Assembly: GCA_028289585.1 (NCBI GenBank)
Contig: JANQPI010000023.1
Location: 1-63,457, forward strand
DNA: 63,457 nucleotides
Direction of reading: 5' to 3'
Source: Candidatus Zixiibacteriota bacterium
GTDB lineage: Bacteria > Zixibacteria > MSB-5A5 > GN15 > FEB-12
The notes beneath the pieces were generated by a model. It searched no databases, had not been told where the DNA came from, and worked only from the letters and a program-made list of their open reading frames with translations. This document shows positions 7,162 through 15,306 of this stretch, piece after piece (position 1 is the first letter of the stretch; each line of letters begins with the position of its first letter). The position numbers and the translations under genes were made by a program.

Positions 7162-7555
7162 CGTCTCCTGCCCACCACTGCCGGAGGTTGTCGCGTTGAT
7201 CGTCTCCATAGCCCGGAGTCCACAGCGGATTTTCTTTGGTGTCCGGGATAACGTCGTCCTCGAATATCGAGACAGCACCATCGAAGATGCTGCCTCGCGC
7301 CGGACGCCTCATGATCGAAATCCACACATACGACATGCAGGCATGGTAGACGGCGTCCCTGGCTTCGTCGGTTAGGTCGTACCAATGAACCATGACTCCA
7401 ATCGAATCCAGGTGGTGACGCCAATCGAATCGATCCTTCGGCCTCCGATCTCGATCGATGTCGACATAGCGTAAGGCCCATGGCAACATCGTGCATAGAC
7501 TGGGGTTGCACTTACTATTGCCGTTGAAGTCTCGCAGCGGGTTAGTCTCCATCAT
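7151..7555 (-). CDS. Hypothetical protein
   Basis: A 134-residue protein starting at ATG 7555 (or 7552), with AGGAG about 10 bases upstream on the minus strand and a short overlap with the preceding zinc-ribbon gene. It is rich in Asp, Arg and Trp. No family was recognised. Confidence 0.6.
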   Translation of the reverse strand: MMETNPLRDFNGNSKCNPSLCTMLPWALRYVDIDRDRRPKDRFDWRHHLDSIGVMVHWYDLTDEARDAVYHACMSYVWISIMRRPARGSIFDGAVSIFEDDVIPDTKENPLWTPGYGDDQRDNLRQWWAGDDES

Positions 7556-7790
7556 CGAAGTCGAACTCCTGATAGAAGTCATATTCGTAATCATCTTCGC
7601 AGTCACACGTCCCGTCACTCAAGAGGGGCAGGCCGCAGAGGTCGCAAAACAACTCCGACTGGTGATAGACCTCTCCGCACATGTCGCACTTGAACTCCAC
7701 GGCATCGGAGTTGTGGTGAATGCCGTTCATAGGATCAAGCACGGGGTCCAGGTAGCCACCGCAGTCTGCCAAGCACCTAAGCTGAGACAT
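7542..7790 (-). CDS. Zinc-ribbon protein with acidic tail
   Basis: An 82-residue protein whose middle carries CDMC and CDLC pairs, a four-cysteine zinc ribbon, plus further cysteines at both sides. The last 20 residues are almost entirely Asp, Glu, Phe and Tyr. Such acidic tails can act as nucleic-acid mimics, but this is only a suggestion. It overlaps the upstream gene by 14 bases. Confidence 0.65.
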   Translation of the reverse strand: MSQLRCLADCGGYLDPVLDPMNGIHHNSDAVEFKCDMCGEVYHQSELFCDLCGLPLLSDGTCDCEDDYEYDFYQEFDFDDGD

Positions 7791-8121
7791 TGCTGGCCGC
7801 CTCCTTCTTGGCCTGTCGATCCAATCGCTTCTGCATGGCCTCGTGTTCGTAGCGATTGATCAGGGCGGCCACCTCCCGCATGGCTTCGGGTGACGAGTTG
7901 ATGACATGGCTTCGCGGGAGCCTCATGTATTGCGCCTCCGTAGAGGTGCTGATGTTGGTGCCGTCACACTTGAGATACATCTGCATCCAGACCTTGCTGG
8001 ACTTGATGAGCATCGGCCCCACGCCTAGCAGTCGACCGACAACAAGCGTTCTGCATGCCCGATCAAACGAGGACCATAGGCGGCCACTGCTGTCTCGAAC
8101 AAAACCGTCTTTGAGTGCCAT
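7777..8121 (-). CDS. Hypothetical protein
   Basis: A 114-residue protein with a mixed alpha/beta first half and a long basic C-terminal helix (about residues 80-110). The start at ATG 8121 has AAGAGGAG directly upstream on the minus strand. It is the second gene of the leftward operon. Function unknown. Confidence 0.65.
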   Translation of the reverse strand: MALKDGFVRDSSGRLWSSFDRACRTLVVGRLLGVGPMLIKSSKVWMQMYLKCDGTNISTSTEAQYMRLPRSHVINSSPEAMREVAALINRYEHEAMQKRLDRQAKKEAASNVSA

Positions 8122-8144
8122 CTCCTCTTCACCTTTCCTGCCCC

Positions 8145-8954
8145 TTAAACAGAAATCTCCCCGGTCACCTTGAGGAACTTGCCTTTTCCGTACGGAATGG
8201 CCGGGAACCCGTGGAATTGGATCTGCAATTCATCGCGACCCAGGAATGTTTCGCCAACCGAATCCGTTACTACCCTCATTGCATCCGAGAACGAACCCGC
8301 GTTAATGCGGAGCCTTTTGTCGTCGTCGATCAAGTCCGCGCGAAAGAGAGCGGACTTATCAGAACGAAAGATGAGGCCGTCGTCCTGCCTGCCCATTAGC
8401 TCTTGCAGTCCGCCCAAGATGGCATCGCCAGTCTGTCGACGTGGTATGCCATACCTTTCCTCGAAATCTTCGGCGGAGTCTTTCCAGAATCCGCCGCAAT
8501 GAAATATCGACCCCCCATCAATCTGGGAATTCCATGCCACAAAGGAATCGACGTTTGCGCCATCCAGCGTCGCCTCAATAATAAGCACAAGGACTCCACT
8601 GTCGTCCTCTACGATAGAGTGCTGGACGGCATCTGCTTTTATAGACTGCTCTGGCGGCGATTCGTCCGGCATGCACTCCGCCAGCTTCGACAACTCTTGC
8701 TGTCTAGCTAATGCACGGGGAATAGCCCACATAATCTCCCGGTATATCTCATCGGTGGATATCCCGGCTTTGCCAGAGGCTTCATGAACACGAGCCCCCA
8801 CGACGCCCATGGCGTGAGGCCTGTCAGCCATTGGGTAGTCAGTTGACCAAGCCAGAAAGCCTGCTATCCGTGCACTAAGTTCGTCTTGAATCTCCACGAG
8901 CAGATCAACCTCCACCCCCCTGTCTCTAAGCCTTGTCACACATTGATTTCCCAT
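8145..8954 (-). CDS. Hypothetical protein, first gene of leftward operon
   Basis: A 269-residue protein. ATG 8954 was chosen because CGGAGG lies 8 bases upstream on the minus strand; an in-frame extension upstream would read through the promoter. The middle and C-terminal parts alternate strands and acidic turns. No recognised domain. It is transcribed from the leftward promoter at 8995-9023. Confidence 0.65.
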   Translation of the reverse strand: MGNQCVTRLRDRGVEVDLLVEIQDELSARIAGFLAWSTDYPMADRPHAMGVVGARVHEASGKAGISTDEIYREIMWAIPRALARQQELSKLAECMPDESPPEQSIKADAVQHSIVEDDSGVLVLIIEATLDGANVDSFVAWNSQIDGGSIFHCGGFWKDSAEDFEERYGIPRRQTGDAILGGLQELMGRQDDGLIFRSDKSALFRADLIDDDKRLRINAGSFSDAMRVVTDSVGETFLGRDELQIQFHGFPAIPYGKGKFLKVTGEISV

Positions 8955-8975
8955 CGTTAAGCCTCCGTATTGTGA

Positions 8976-9004
8976 TTGACACTCCAGACAACCAATCGTA
9001 CAAT
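8976..9004 (+). promoter_or_regulatory. Rightward half of a divergent promoter pair
   Basis: The -35 TTGACA (8976-8981), a 17-bp spacer and -10 TACAAT (8999-9004) make a near-consensus sigma70 promoter. The operator GTACA ATG TGTAT (8998-9010) overlaps the -10 through its left arm. The start is expected near 9011, ahead of the Shine-Dalgarno for ATG 9044. Confidence 0.85.
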
Positions 9005-9023
9005 GTGTATTATTGTTCGTCAA
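8995..9023 (-). promoter_or_regulatory. Leftward half of a divergent promoter pair
   Basis: On the minus strand, TTGACG (9023-9018), a 17-bp spacer and TACGAT (9000-8995) form a promoter for the operon 8954-5935. Its -10 abuts and overlaps the -10 of the rightward promoter, and both share the operator at 8998-9010. One bound regulator could block or choose between both directions. Confidence 0.85.
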
Positions 9024-9043
9024 TCAAGAAAGGATCTTGCGGC

Positions 9044-9193
9044 ATGGCTAAAGAAAAAGACTCCGTCGATGGCTTCTTTGAGGCTATTGGCGTGTTGCTG
9101 TGGCTTTTAGTGGTGTGCATTGCAGGCGGATCGGGACTCCTGTTGCTGGTTGGCTTGACGATCCTCGTCTGGAGGCTGGCTCTCGGGCTGTAG
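9044..9193 (+). CDS. Small two-helix membrane protein
   Basis: A 49-residue protein with a hydrophobic region from about residue 14 to 47, interrupted by a Gly-rich turn (AGGSG), so probably two short transmembrane helices. ATG 9044 follows AAAGGA. It is the first gene of the rightward transcript from the divergent promoter. Function unknown; size and topology are holin-like but not diagnostic. Confidence 0.65.
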   Translation: MAKEKDSVDGFFEAIGVLLWLLVVCIAGGSGLLLLVGLTILVWRLALGL

Positions 9194-9198
9194 GAACC

Positions 9199-9453
9199 TT
9201 GGGGATTGACGTAAACGACATTCAATGGACATCAGTAGAAGCGGAAAGGTGGTGGCGTGATGCGATAGACAAAATGACACAGAGGCCCAGCACGCCGGAT
9301 GAAGAGATGCAGGCGAAGCTGTTGGCCGTGGAGGTGAGGCGCAGGCTTCGGGTGGCAATCCCGGAGCTATACAAGGAGCTTCGATGGCGAGACGAGTTGA
9401 TCGAATCCCAGGAAGAAGAGTTGGACCAGTTACGATCGGAGACCGAAGGGTGA
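9199..9453 (+). CDS. Coiled-coil hypothetical protein
   Basis: An 84-residue helical protein rich in Glu and Arg, likely a coiled coil in its second half (about residues 35-82). TTG 9199 is the best start in frame, although the Shine-Dalgarno (AGGAA) is weak; ATG 9274 is an alternative. It ends in a TGATG overlap with the next gene. Confidence 0.55.
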   Translation: MGIDVNDIQWTSVEAERWWRDAIDKMTQRPSTPDEEMQAKLLAVEVRRRLRVAIPELYKELRWRDELIESQEEELDQLRSETEG

Positions 9454-9707
9454 TGCAATACGTTTTGGATTACATCGTGTACGGATTGATTGCCTTCGGT
9501 GGCTTGTCCATCGTCTATGGCGGCCAGTTCACCAAGCCGGAGGCGGCGTGGCGTAGCCGGTTCTTTTTTATGCTGCTCTGGTTTTCGGTATGGCCTGCCT
9601 GCATCGTCGCCGGTTTCATGATCGTCTGCTCCTGGCTGTTTCTGTGGATGTTCCCAGGCGATGGGATGGAGTTTCGAGTCAGAGAATCCAGACAGGAGAG
9701 GCAATGA
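9453..9707 (+). CDS. Two-helix membrane protein
   Basis: An 84-residue protein with hydrophobic segments at about residues 6-23 and 38-68, the second long enough for one or two helices. ATG 9453 overlaps the previous stop. It ends with a basic, hydrophilic tail and overlaps the next gene by four bases. Function unknown. Confidence 0.65.
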   Translation: MQYVLDYIVYGLIAFGGLSIVYGGQFTKPEAAWRSRFFFMLLWFSVWPACIVAGFMIVCSWLFLWMFPGDGMEFRVRESRQERQ

Positions 9708-10015
9708 AGTTTTCCAAGCGATACACGGTGGTTGCAAGCGACAACCTGGAGGACCTTATCCGGGGGGTGAATGATCTCTTTAAGGACGACTGGGATGTCT
9801 GCGGGGGAATCCAGGCCACAACATGCCCTCTCGCCGAAGGCTACGAAATGATCGGAAGCCCAGACCCAGACCATTGGTTTTACATGATGTACTGTCAATC
9901 GATGTTCAAGATGGTGCTAGAAACACCAGAAAGGAAAGGCGATGGCCAAGAGGAAAGCCAGCCGGACGAGGACGAGAACAGAGGCGCCCCAGACGGAGGA
10001 GGCTCCGAAGATTGA
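9704..10015 (+). CDS. DUF1737-like small protein
   Basis: A 103-residue protein. The first 55 residues (YTVVASDNLEDL, then a short helix and W-DVCGGI) match the pattern of DUF1737, a small alpha/beta domain of unknown function found in phages. The last 35 residues are a low-complexity acidic tail. ATG 9704 overlaps the preceding stop and has AGGAGAGG upstream. It overlaps the next gene by 74 bases. Confidence 0.6.
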   Translation: MKFSKRYTVVASDNLEDLIRGVNDLFKDDWDVCGGIQATTCPLAEGYEMIGSPDPDHWFYMMYCQSMFKMVLETPERKGDGQEESQPDEDENRGAPDGGGSED

Positions 10016-10580
10016 GGAGACGCACGTCCTCAAGATGCACTCGGGTTTTTGTTGGGTGGGTATCGTCGATTCGTCGATGCACGTTTCCAAGTTGGAATTG
10101 AGGGATGCGTTCAAGATCGACCCAGGCGACAACTACGCAGGGATCGACGTTAAGGCGTCTCATGGGGACGTTAGCCTGGAACCCGGAATCAAAATGGTCC
10201 CGCTAGCATTGGTTCCCGAGAAGGATGTCGAGGTCATCTTGACTTGCACGCCTGCCGCGAACGGCTTATGGCGCAAGCTGAGAGAGCAAGCTGCGGGGGC
10301 TATCGATGCCCAGTCCCAGGACGCAGCCAATGCAGAGGAGGAAGGCCCGTTCGAGACATCCGCCATTCGATTCTTGAGGGAGGCGTGCGCGATTCTAGGT
10401 AGAGTCGTTCGGTCGGCAGATGCCACACCGGAGCAACTGGATCAAGCGCAGGCCGATGGCCGCGTCTACATGGACCCCGAGACCAGAGACGTATGGATCG
10501 TTCTACCGTGGACCGAGGAAACCGCGCAGGACGTCCAGCGAGTCACGACACGCATGGCAGAGGCCATCTCCTCCGGCTAG
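9942..10580 (+). CDS. Hypothetical protein upstream of portal
   Basis: A 212-residue protein with a basic, Thr/Glu-rich N-terminal tail (about 30 residues), a beta-rich centre and a helical C-terminus. ATG 9942 has AAAGG upstream. It lies just before the portal gene but is separated from it by an intrinsic terminator, so it may close the upstream transcript. Function unknown. Confidence 0.6.
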   Translation: MAKRKASRTRTRTEAPQTEEAPKIEETHVLKMHSGFCWVGIVDSSMHVSKLELRDAFKIDPGDNYAGIDVKASHGDVSLEPGIKMVPLALVPEKDVEVILTCTPAANGLWRKLREQAAGAIDAQSQDAANAEEEGPFETSAIRFLREACAILGRVVRSADATPEQLDQAQADGRVYMDPETRDVWIVLPWTEETAQDVQRVTTRMAEAISSG

Positions 10581-10662
10581 CCATGCTATTGCGTGAACCT
10601 CCTCGAATTGGTTAGGCTTTTGTTGGCTGTGCCACTTTGCCTTGCCTTGCCAATTTGGCTGA

Positions 10663-10698
10663 ACCAGGGGGCGCTCCTGTGGCGTCCCTTGGTTTTTT
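10663..10698 (+). terminator. Intrinsic terminator just before the portal gene
   Basis: A 12-bp stem (10663-10674 with 10682-10693, including G-T pairs) with a 7-base loop is followed by six T residues. It ends only about 15 bases before the portal start codon. No promoter fits between the two, so the portal mRNA must arise by read-through or antitermination. Confidence 0.85.
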
Positions 10699-10713
10699 CA
10701 CGGAGGATCGGAT

Positions 10714-12294
10714 GTGTCACGCATAGGACAAGCAATTGGCAGGCTGATCTCTCTAGGTGCCTTCGGTGCCTCCCCTCCTCAGATGCAAACCAAGGCCGAA
10801 CCGGGCCCGTCTGGTGACGAGGCATTCCGGATTGCGATGGCGTCCGGCCTCCCTGGTAGTCCCGTCTCCGATCACCGTAAGGAGTCCGAGCAGTTCCGTG
10901 GCTGGAGTTATGTGGCCATCCACACCAAGGCGAAGCAAGCCATGCAGGCGGAGTGCTACGTCTACGAGGACGAGGACGCCGACACCATGGACGGCCAGGA
11001 GGCAGTCAAGCGAAAGTCCATGCGTGCCGCGCGTCGCGACTACCTCCGTAAGGGATACAACCTGGAGCAGAACGAAACCGATCCTCTTGGCTCCGATCAT
11101 CCGCTGGTCAAGATCCTCAAGAAGCCCAACCAGTACCAGTCTGGTGCTAGCTTCCGTTATGAACAGATCATGCAGCTTAACCTCACCGGCACGGTGTTGG
11201 TTTGGAATGTCAGGAACGTTTTAGGAACCGGCATTGCGGAGCGGTACGTCATCCCCAGGGGAATTGTTCGGGCGAAGGAGCCCAGCAACGAGCATCCCCT
11301 AGGGGCCTGGGAGGTCACGCCCGAGAGCGCCTATCGATACGCCACCTCGAACGGCTATCACTCGCTAGGCCGCCTGTTCAGTGTGTACGGCTTTGTGATC
11401 CCCGCCGACGAGATGCAGGTTATCCGCTGGCCGCATCCGCTGACCAAGGACGATGGACAGAGCCCGGTGGAGGCAGGCAAGAAGTGGGTCGACCTGTCGA
11501 ACATGATCGACGATCGGCGGATGAATCACATGATTCAAGGGCCGGAGCCATCCTTCGCGTTCTCTCCGGGGGCAGCTAATCCCTGGAGTCCGTCCATCGC
11601 TAAGCGCGTCAAGATCCAACTCACCCAAGAGATCGGAGGGATACGTAATGCCGGTCAAGTGTTCTGTCTCCCCAAGGATTCAAGGCTCTTTGAATTGGGT
11701 ACGACTCCGCGAGAGATGGCATACGACGAGAGCTTCTCTCAGATGCGGGACACGCAGATGGCTCTGTATGGTACGCCACCCACGGCGGCGGGGATCACGG
11801 AGAGCGCAAGCTATGCGGGATTATATGCGTCGCTGAAACAGTTCTCGTTCTTTACCATGCAGCCGGAACTAGACTTCCTGGCCGCCGAAGATACCGAGCA
11901 GCTTGCGCCGTTCTTTGGCAAGGGGTTGATTGTGGTATTAGAAGCCAAGACGATCGACGATCCGCAGATCAGGGAACACCAGATCAGAAACGATCTCGAC
12001 GCGGGTGCCATGAAGCTGGACGAGTATCGAGCAATGCGTGGGCTGCCTCCAGTGGGAGGCGAAGAGGGCGAGAGGTTCGTAGGTGGCAGGAAGCAGTCAT
12101 CCGGGGCGGACAGGAATAAGGAAGACGACCAGCGCAGCGAAGAGGATGACCCGCGCAATGAACTCAGCCAAGAGGAAGAACCGGACGAGAACTCCACGGG
12201 CGTGACGGGCCCGAATCGAATTAAGTCCTACCTCTATCCGATCCCTGACATCAACAGGATCACGGATGATGGCTGGGGGTCGTCGTACCCGTAG
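10714..12294 (+). CDS. Portal protein (HK97 type)
   Basis: The portal forms the dodecameric ring at one capsid vertex through which DNA is packaged and released. The 526-residue length suits the HK97/lambda-type portal family. The segment DHPLVKILKKPNQYQSG at about residues 127-143, followed by a membrane-protein-like LTGTVLVW strand, is the typical portal core pattern. The C-terminal 90 residues are low-complexity acidic. GTG 10714 has CGGAGG upstream. It is followed at once by the minor head protein gene, the usual order. Confidence 0.9.
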   Translation: MSRIGQAIGRLISLGAFGASPPQMQTKAEPGPSGDEAFRIAMASGLPGSPVSDHRKESEQFRGWSYVAIHTKAKQAMQAECYVYEDEDADTMDGQEAVKRKSMRAARRDYLRKGYNLEQNETDPLGSDHPLVKILKKPNQYQSGASFRYEQIMQLNLTGTVLVWNVRNVLGTGIAERYVIPRGIVRAKEPSNEHPLGAWEVTPESAYRYATSNGYHSLGRLFSVYGFVIPADEMQVIRWPHPLTKDDGQSPVEAGKKWVDLSNMIDDRRMNHMIQGPEPSFAFSPGAANPWSPSIAKRVKIQLTQEIGGIRNAGQVFCLPKDSRLFELGTTPREMAYDESFSQMRDTQMALYGTPPTAAGITESASYAGLYASLKQFSFFTMQPELDFLAAEDTEQLAPFFGKGLIVVLEAKTIDDPQIREHQIRNDLDAGAMKLDEYRAMRGLPPVGGEEGERFVGGRKQSSGADRNKEDDQRSEEDDPRNELSQEEEPDENSTGVTGPNRIKSYLYPIPDINRITDDGWGSSYP

Positions 12295-12302
12295 GAGACA
12301 AC

Positions 12303-13121
12303 GTGCCAGACCTACACGAGAGGTACGCCAAGGAGGACGAACTCGCGGCACTGATCCTTGCGATCTTCATCGCTGCCCGAGATGAAGCAATCCTGCTACT
12401 TGGAGATCCACCCAATGCCAGAAACCTTACCGCAGAATTCTGGAACCGATTGGCTAACGATCTTCGAGAAACCCTCCAGGCCCACATGCTGCGTATCTAT
12501 GGGGTGGCGTTTGATCGGATGCACCGAGACGAGTTCCCGGTCATCGATGATCAGATACGTGACACCCTTGCCGAAGAGTGGGCGGCACAGAAAGCAACTC
12601 AAGTTGTCATCCCCATGATCGGCCACACCAAGGATTTGGTGTCCAAGGCTGTCCAGGATCACGAGCAGAGCGTCTCCGCAGCCACCGCAGCCATCATGGC
12701 CGCCGCGGGCCTTACGGCCATCCAGCAAGCCGAGAGACGGCGAGCAGCGATCCGGGATGCTAACCAGCAACTCAAGGAGCAACTGGAGGGACGTGCCTTC
12801 TCGGAGGAACGGGCCCGAGCAATTGCTGTCACAGAGACCACCGGAGCCGTGACCGCTGGGGAAGTCGGGTTCATCGGTGAGCTAGAAGCGGCCTACGACG
12901 GCTACATCGAGTCCACCTCCATCTGGATTACCGAGAGGGACGAGAGGGTGTGTCCTCTCTGTGAACCTCTGGACGGAAAGCCGGGCAGGATCTGGCGTGA
13001 AGCGTGGCCGTCGGGTCCACCCAGGCACCCGATTTGTCGCTGCCATCTGGAGTGGATTGTGTTCCTATTGCCCAATGATCGGGACCAAAATCCGGACGAG
13101 ATAGTCGTCACCGTTGCTTAG
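12303..13121 (+). CDS. Minor head protein (SPP1 gp7 / Mu F type)
   Basis: These proteins associate with the portal and are often carried into the procapsid. The 272-residue product shows the family's C-terminal signature: a SIWITERDERVCPLC segment followed by HPICRCHLEW, with Cys and His residues probably binding zinc. GTG 12303 has TAGGAGA upstream. It follows the portal, as in most HK97-like phages. Confidence 0.85.
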   Translation: MPDLHERYAKEDELAALILAIFIAARDEAILLLGDPPNARNLTAEFWNRLANDLRETLQAHMLRIYGVAFDRMHRDEFPVIDDQIRDTLAEEWAAQKATQVVIPMIGHTKDLVSKAVQDHEQSVSAATAAIMAAAGLTAIQQAERRRAAIRDANQQLKEQLEGRAFSEERARAIAVTETTGAVTAGEVGFIGELEAAYDGYIESTSIWITERDERVCPLCEPLDGKPGRIWREAWPSGPPRHPICRCHLEWIVFLLPNDRDQNPDEIVVTVA

Positions 13122-13141
13122 CTAGGAGAGAGGGTGCTGGC

Positions 13142-13342
13142 GTGTCGCATCGCAGGGAAAACAATATCCCCACCGAGGAAATGAACGCCTTTCGACGCGA
13201 GTGGGCTCTCAAGAAAGTGGCCGAATTACTCGAAGAAGCAAGCGGAAGCGAAGAGTTTTTTGGCCAGATAGGCTGGACCGTCAGCGTTCGAGGGGGTAAA
13301 TTAGACCGCGTCAAGGTTCACCGCGAATTACATGGACCTTGA
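13142..13342 (+). CDS. Small hypothetical protein
   Basis: A 66-residue protein starting at GTG 13142 after a purine-rich AGGAGAGAGGG stretch. The first half is a charged helix and the second a short beta hairpin ending in a basic segment. Function unknown; it sits between minor head protein and protease. Confidence 0.6.
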   Translation: MSHRRENNIPTEEMNAFRREWALKKVAELLEEASGSEEFFGQIGWTVSVRGGKLDRVKVHRELHGP

Positions 13343-13429
13343 CACGATGTCAGATCCGATCACTTGGGGGTGGCGGAAGACATCCGACTGGCTAGGTTGG
13401 AAGCCTATTCCGGTGCAACTCCGGGGGTC

Positions 13430-13626
13430 AGTCTTTACGAGGTATGCTGCAAACGGTTAAGCACTTCCCTGCAACACTTGAAACGGCTGCCTCGTAACCC
13501 TCAACCGTAGAGAAGCGCTGAAAGAGAAGGCCGATCGACCGCTCTGGGGAACCAGGGCGGTCGGCAGCCTACCGGGTCGATGAATTAGCAAACCCGTGAT
13601 GCCCTAGAGGTGTCGCGGGTTTTTTT
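13430..13626 (+). ncRNA. Candidate structured RNA upstream of the capsid protease
   Basis: The 308-base gap between 13342 and 13651 has no gene but is densely structured. TTACGAGG (13435-13442) pairs with CCTCGTAA (13490-13497). Inside that loop ACGGTT (13453-13458) matches AACCGT (13503-13508) outside it, a possible pseudoknot. Then comes a 12-bp stem (13536-13547 with 13552-13563) capped by a GGAA (GNRA) tetraloop, and finally the terminator at 13592-13626. No known RNA family was recognised and no clear promoter was found, so it may be a leader element or a processed small RNA. Confidence 0.55.
13592..13626 (+). terminator. Intrinsic terminator upstream of protease gene
   Basis: A 12-bp stem (13592-13603 with 13609-13620) with loop CTAGA is followed by seven T residues. 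It lies 25 bases before the protease start codon and forms the 3' end of the structured region. Confidence 0.85.
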
Positions 13627-13650
13627 ATTGGATTAGGAGAATGGCCACGG

Positions 13651-15234
13651 ATGTCCGCTTCTGTCATCCAGCCAGGGGTCAGCTACGACGTTGGGAACCA
13701 TAAGGCTCTCGATTCGGAGCTAGCCCTCTTCTCCGGCGACGGACCGATCAGCATTGACGAGGACGAACTCTCCGTCGCTGCGATCATCAGTCGACAGACA
13801 GAAGACCGAGAGAAGGACCTCTTACGATCTAAGGGTGTCGATCTTTCGCAATACAAAAGCAACCCCGTTGTGTTCTGGGAGCACGGACTCAAGGGGATCA
13901 CGTTTCCGATCGCTAACTCGATCTATCCAGATGGTGAGCTAGCGATCAAGGTGATGGACCAGGAGATTGAAGCGGTAGCGTTTTTTTCCAAGACCCTGCC
14001 GGTTGCAAGGCAGATCTTTGACCTGATAGGTGAACGACTCGTCAACACCACGTCGGTCGGATGGGACCCCAAGGAGAAGAGTGCCTACCCAAGAACACCG
14101 GGACTTGTACGAGGGAAGCGACCAGGACTCAACGTATCGGACTGGTATTTGTTGGAGTGGTCGTTCACAGGAGTGCCAGTTCATCCGGAGGCGTTGGTCA
14201 AGGCTCTTGATCGCCCGTCCATCGCCGGAAACAAATGGGACACCGGGCTAAAGAGCGCGTTGTCCACATACTTGCCACCGCCAAAACGAAATCAGGCTCC
14301 AGGATGGGAGCCCAAGAACACAATGGAGATCAAGTCCATGACCATGCCCAACGATAACACGCCCAAGGCCGTCGGCTTCGACTCGAAGCAATACAGCAAG
14401 GACGCTGCCGAGGCGTGGCTAGACTCTCGCGGCCTCAAGTCCAATGCGTGCTCCGTCAAGGAGGGCTTGTGGTTTTTCCCGCAGATCGACAACCTCCCCG
14501 GCAATCTGGAACCTCACGAGTGGCAGGGCGAGCCGGGCGTCAAGGGCTTCTTGTCGGGCAACGCATCACCTACGTTCAAGAAGAAGAGCGCAGGCGAAGA
14601 GGGTGGCACCGCCACGGCAGAGCTTACCGACGAAGAGGACGGCCTCTCCGATGAGGTGGATGAGATCCTCGGGGATATCGGCGAGATCGAATCGGACGGC
14701 AAGGAGCCCGCAGGCAAGCGAGTCCTGGAAGGTGCCCACGCCAATCTAGGCGATGTGTCCGCCAAGATCAAAGAGGCGGCCAAGCTGTCGGAGAATCCAA
14801 AAGTCAAAGAGGCTCTCGATAAAACGATCGAGAGTCTGGACGAAATGAGCAACACCATCACGGGTGTTTACGATTCAGAGTACCAAGGCGGAACGATCGC
14901 TGGTGGCGGGGAATCGGGAGAGGGTGAAGAGGACGACAAGAAGAAGGGGGGCAAGAAGTCCCTTCTCGGTCAGTTCTTCGCACCGCTTAGCTCTCCCGGT
15001 CGCAATGGTGCCAAGGGGACGGTGGCGTGGCTCAAGCGCGTGGCCAAGACAAAGAGCCTCTCGCGTGAGGTTCGCATCGAGGCGGCCAATCATGCCAAGT
15101 CCCTGGCGGCAACTCTGGTCAGTTCGGAGGAGATGGCTCAACAGCACCAGGAGCTAGAGGGCAAGATGTCCGAAATCGCCGCGAGCCAAAAGTCGATGCA
15201 GAAGATCATCGAAGAACTGCAACCCAAGAAGTAG
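13651..15234 (+). CDS. HK97-family prohead protease fused to scaffold-like region
   Basis: The N-terminal ~200 residues match the prohead protease family. There is a VVFWEHGL segment carrying the likely catalytic His, a later VNTTSVGWDP strand carrying the Ser, and the closing YLLEWSFTGVPVHPEALV motif. The protease matures the capsid and destroys scaffold. Residues ~310-527 are acidic, Lys/Glu-rich and end in a coiled coil, as expected for an internal scaffold (delta) domain. At 527 residues it is far longer than protease alone. ATG 13651 has AGGAGA upstream. The major capsid gene follows. Confidence 0.85.
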   Translation: MSASVIQPGVSYDVGNHKALDSELALFSGDGPISIDEDELSVAAIISRQTEDREKDLLRSKGVDLSQYKSNPVVFWEHGLKGITFPIANSIYPDGELAIKVMDQEIEAVAFFSKTLPVARQIFDLIGERLVNTTSVGWDPKEKSAYPRTPGLVRGKRPGLNVSDWYLLEWSFTGVPVHPEALVKALDRPSIAGNKWDTGLKSALSTYLPPPKRNQAPGWEPKNTMEIKSMTMPNDNTPKAVGFDSKQYSKDAAEAWLDSRGLKSNACSVKEGLWFFPQIDNLPGNLEPHEWQGEPGVKGFLSGNASPTFKKKSAGEEGGTATAELTDEEDGLSDEVDEILGDIGEIESDGKEPAGKRVLEGAHANLGDVSAKIKEAAKLSENPKVKEALDKTIESLDEMSNTITGVYDSEYQGGTIAGGGESGEGEEDDKKKGGKKSLLGQFFAPLSSPGRNGAKGTVAWLKRVAKTKSLSREVRIEAANHAKSLAATLVSSEEMAQQHQELEGKMSEIAASQKSMQKIIEELQPKK

Positions 15235-15306
15235 CACGGGCCACTAGGCCAAAATCTCAGATAGACCTTTAATCACATTCAAAGAGAACCAGGGAGGGAG
15301 AACCTC

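Noticed and set aside
9880-9892. TTACA-N3-TGTAC inside the DUF1737-like gene
   Set aside because: It matches the operator pattern with one arm change, but there is no -35 or -10 arrangement and it lies in coding sequence; chance occurrence cannot be excluded.
13339-13367. TTGACA at 13339 as a promoter for the structured RNA
   Set aside because: No -10 hexamer with reasonable match lies at 16-18 bp, so the box alone is not evidence of a promoter.
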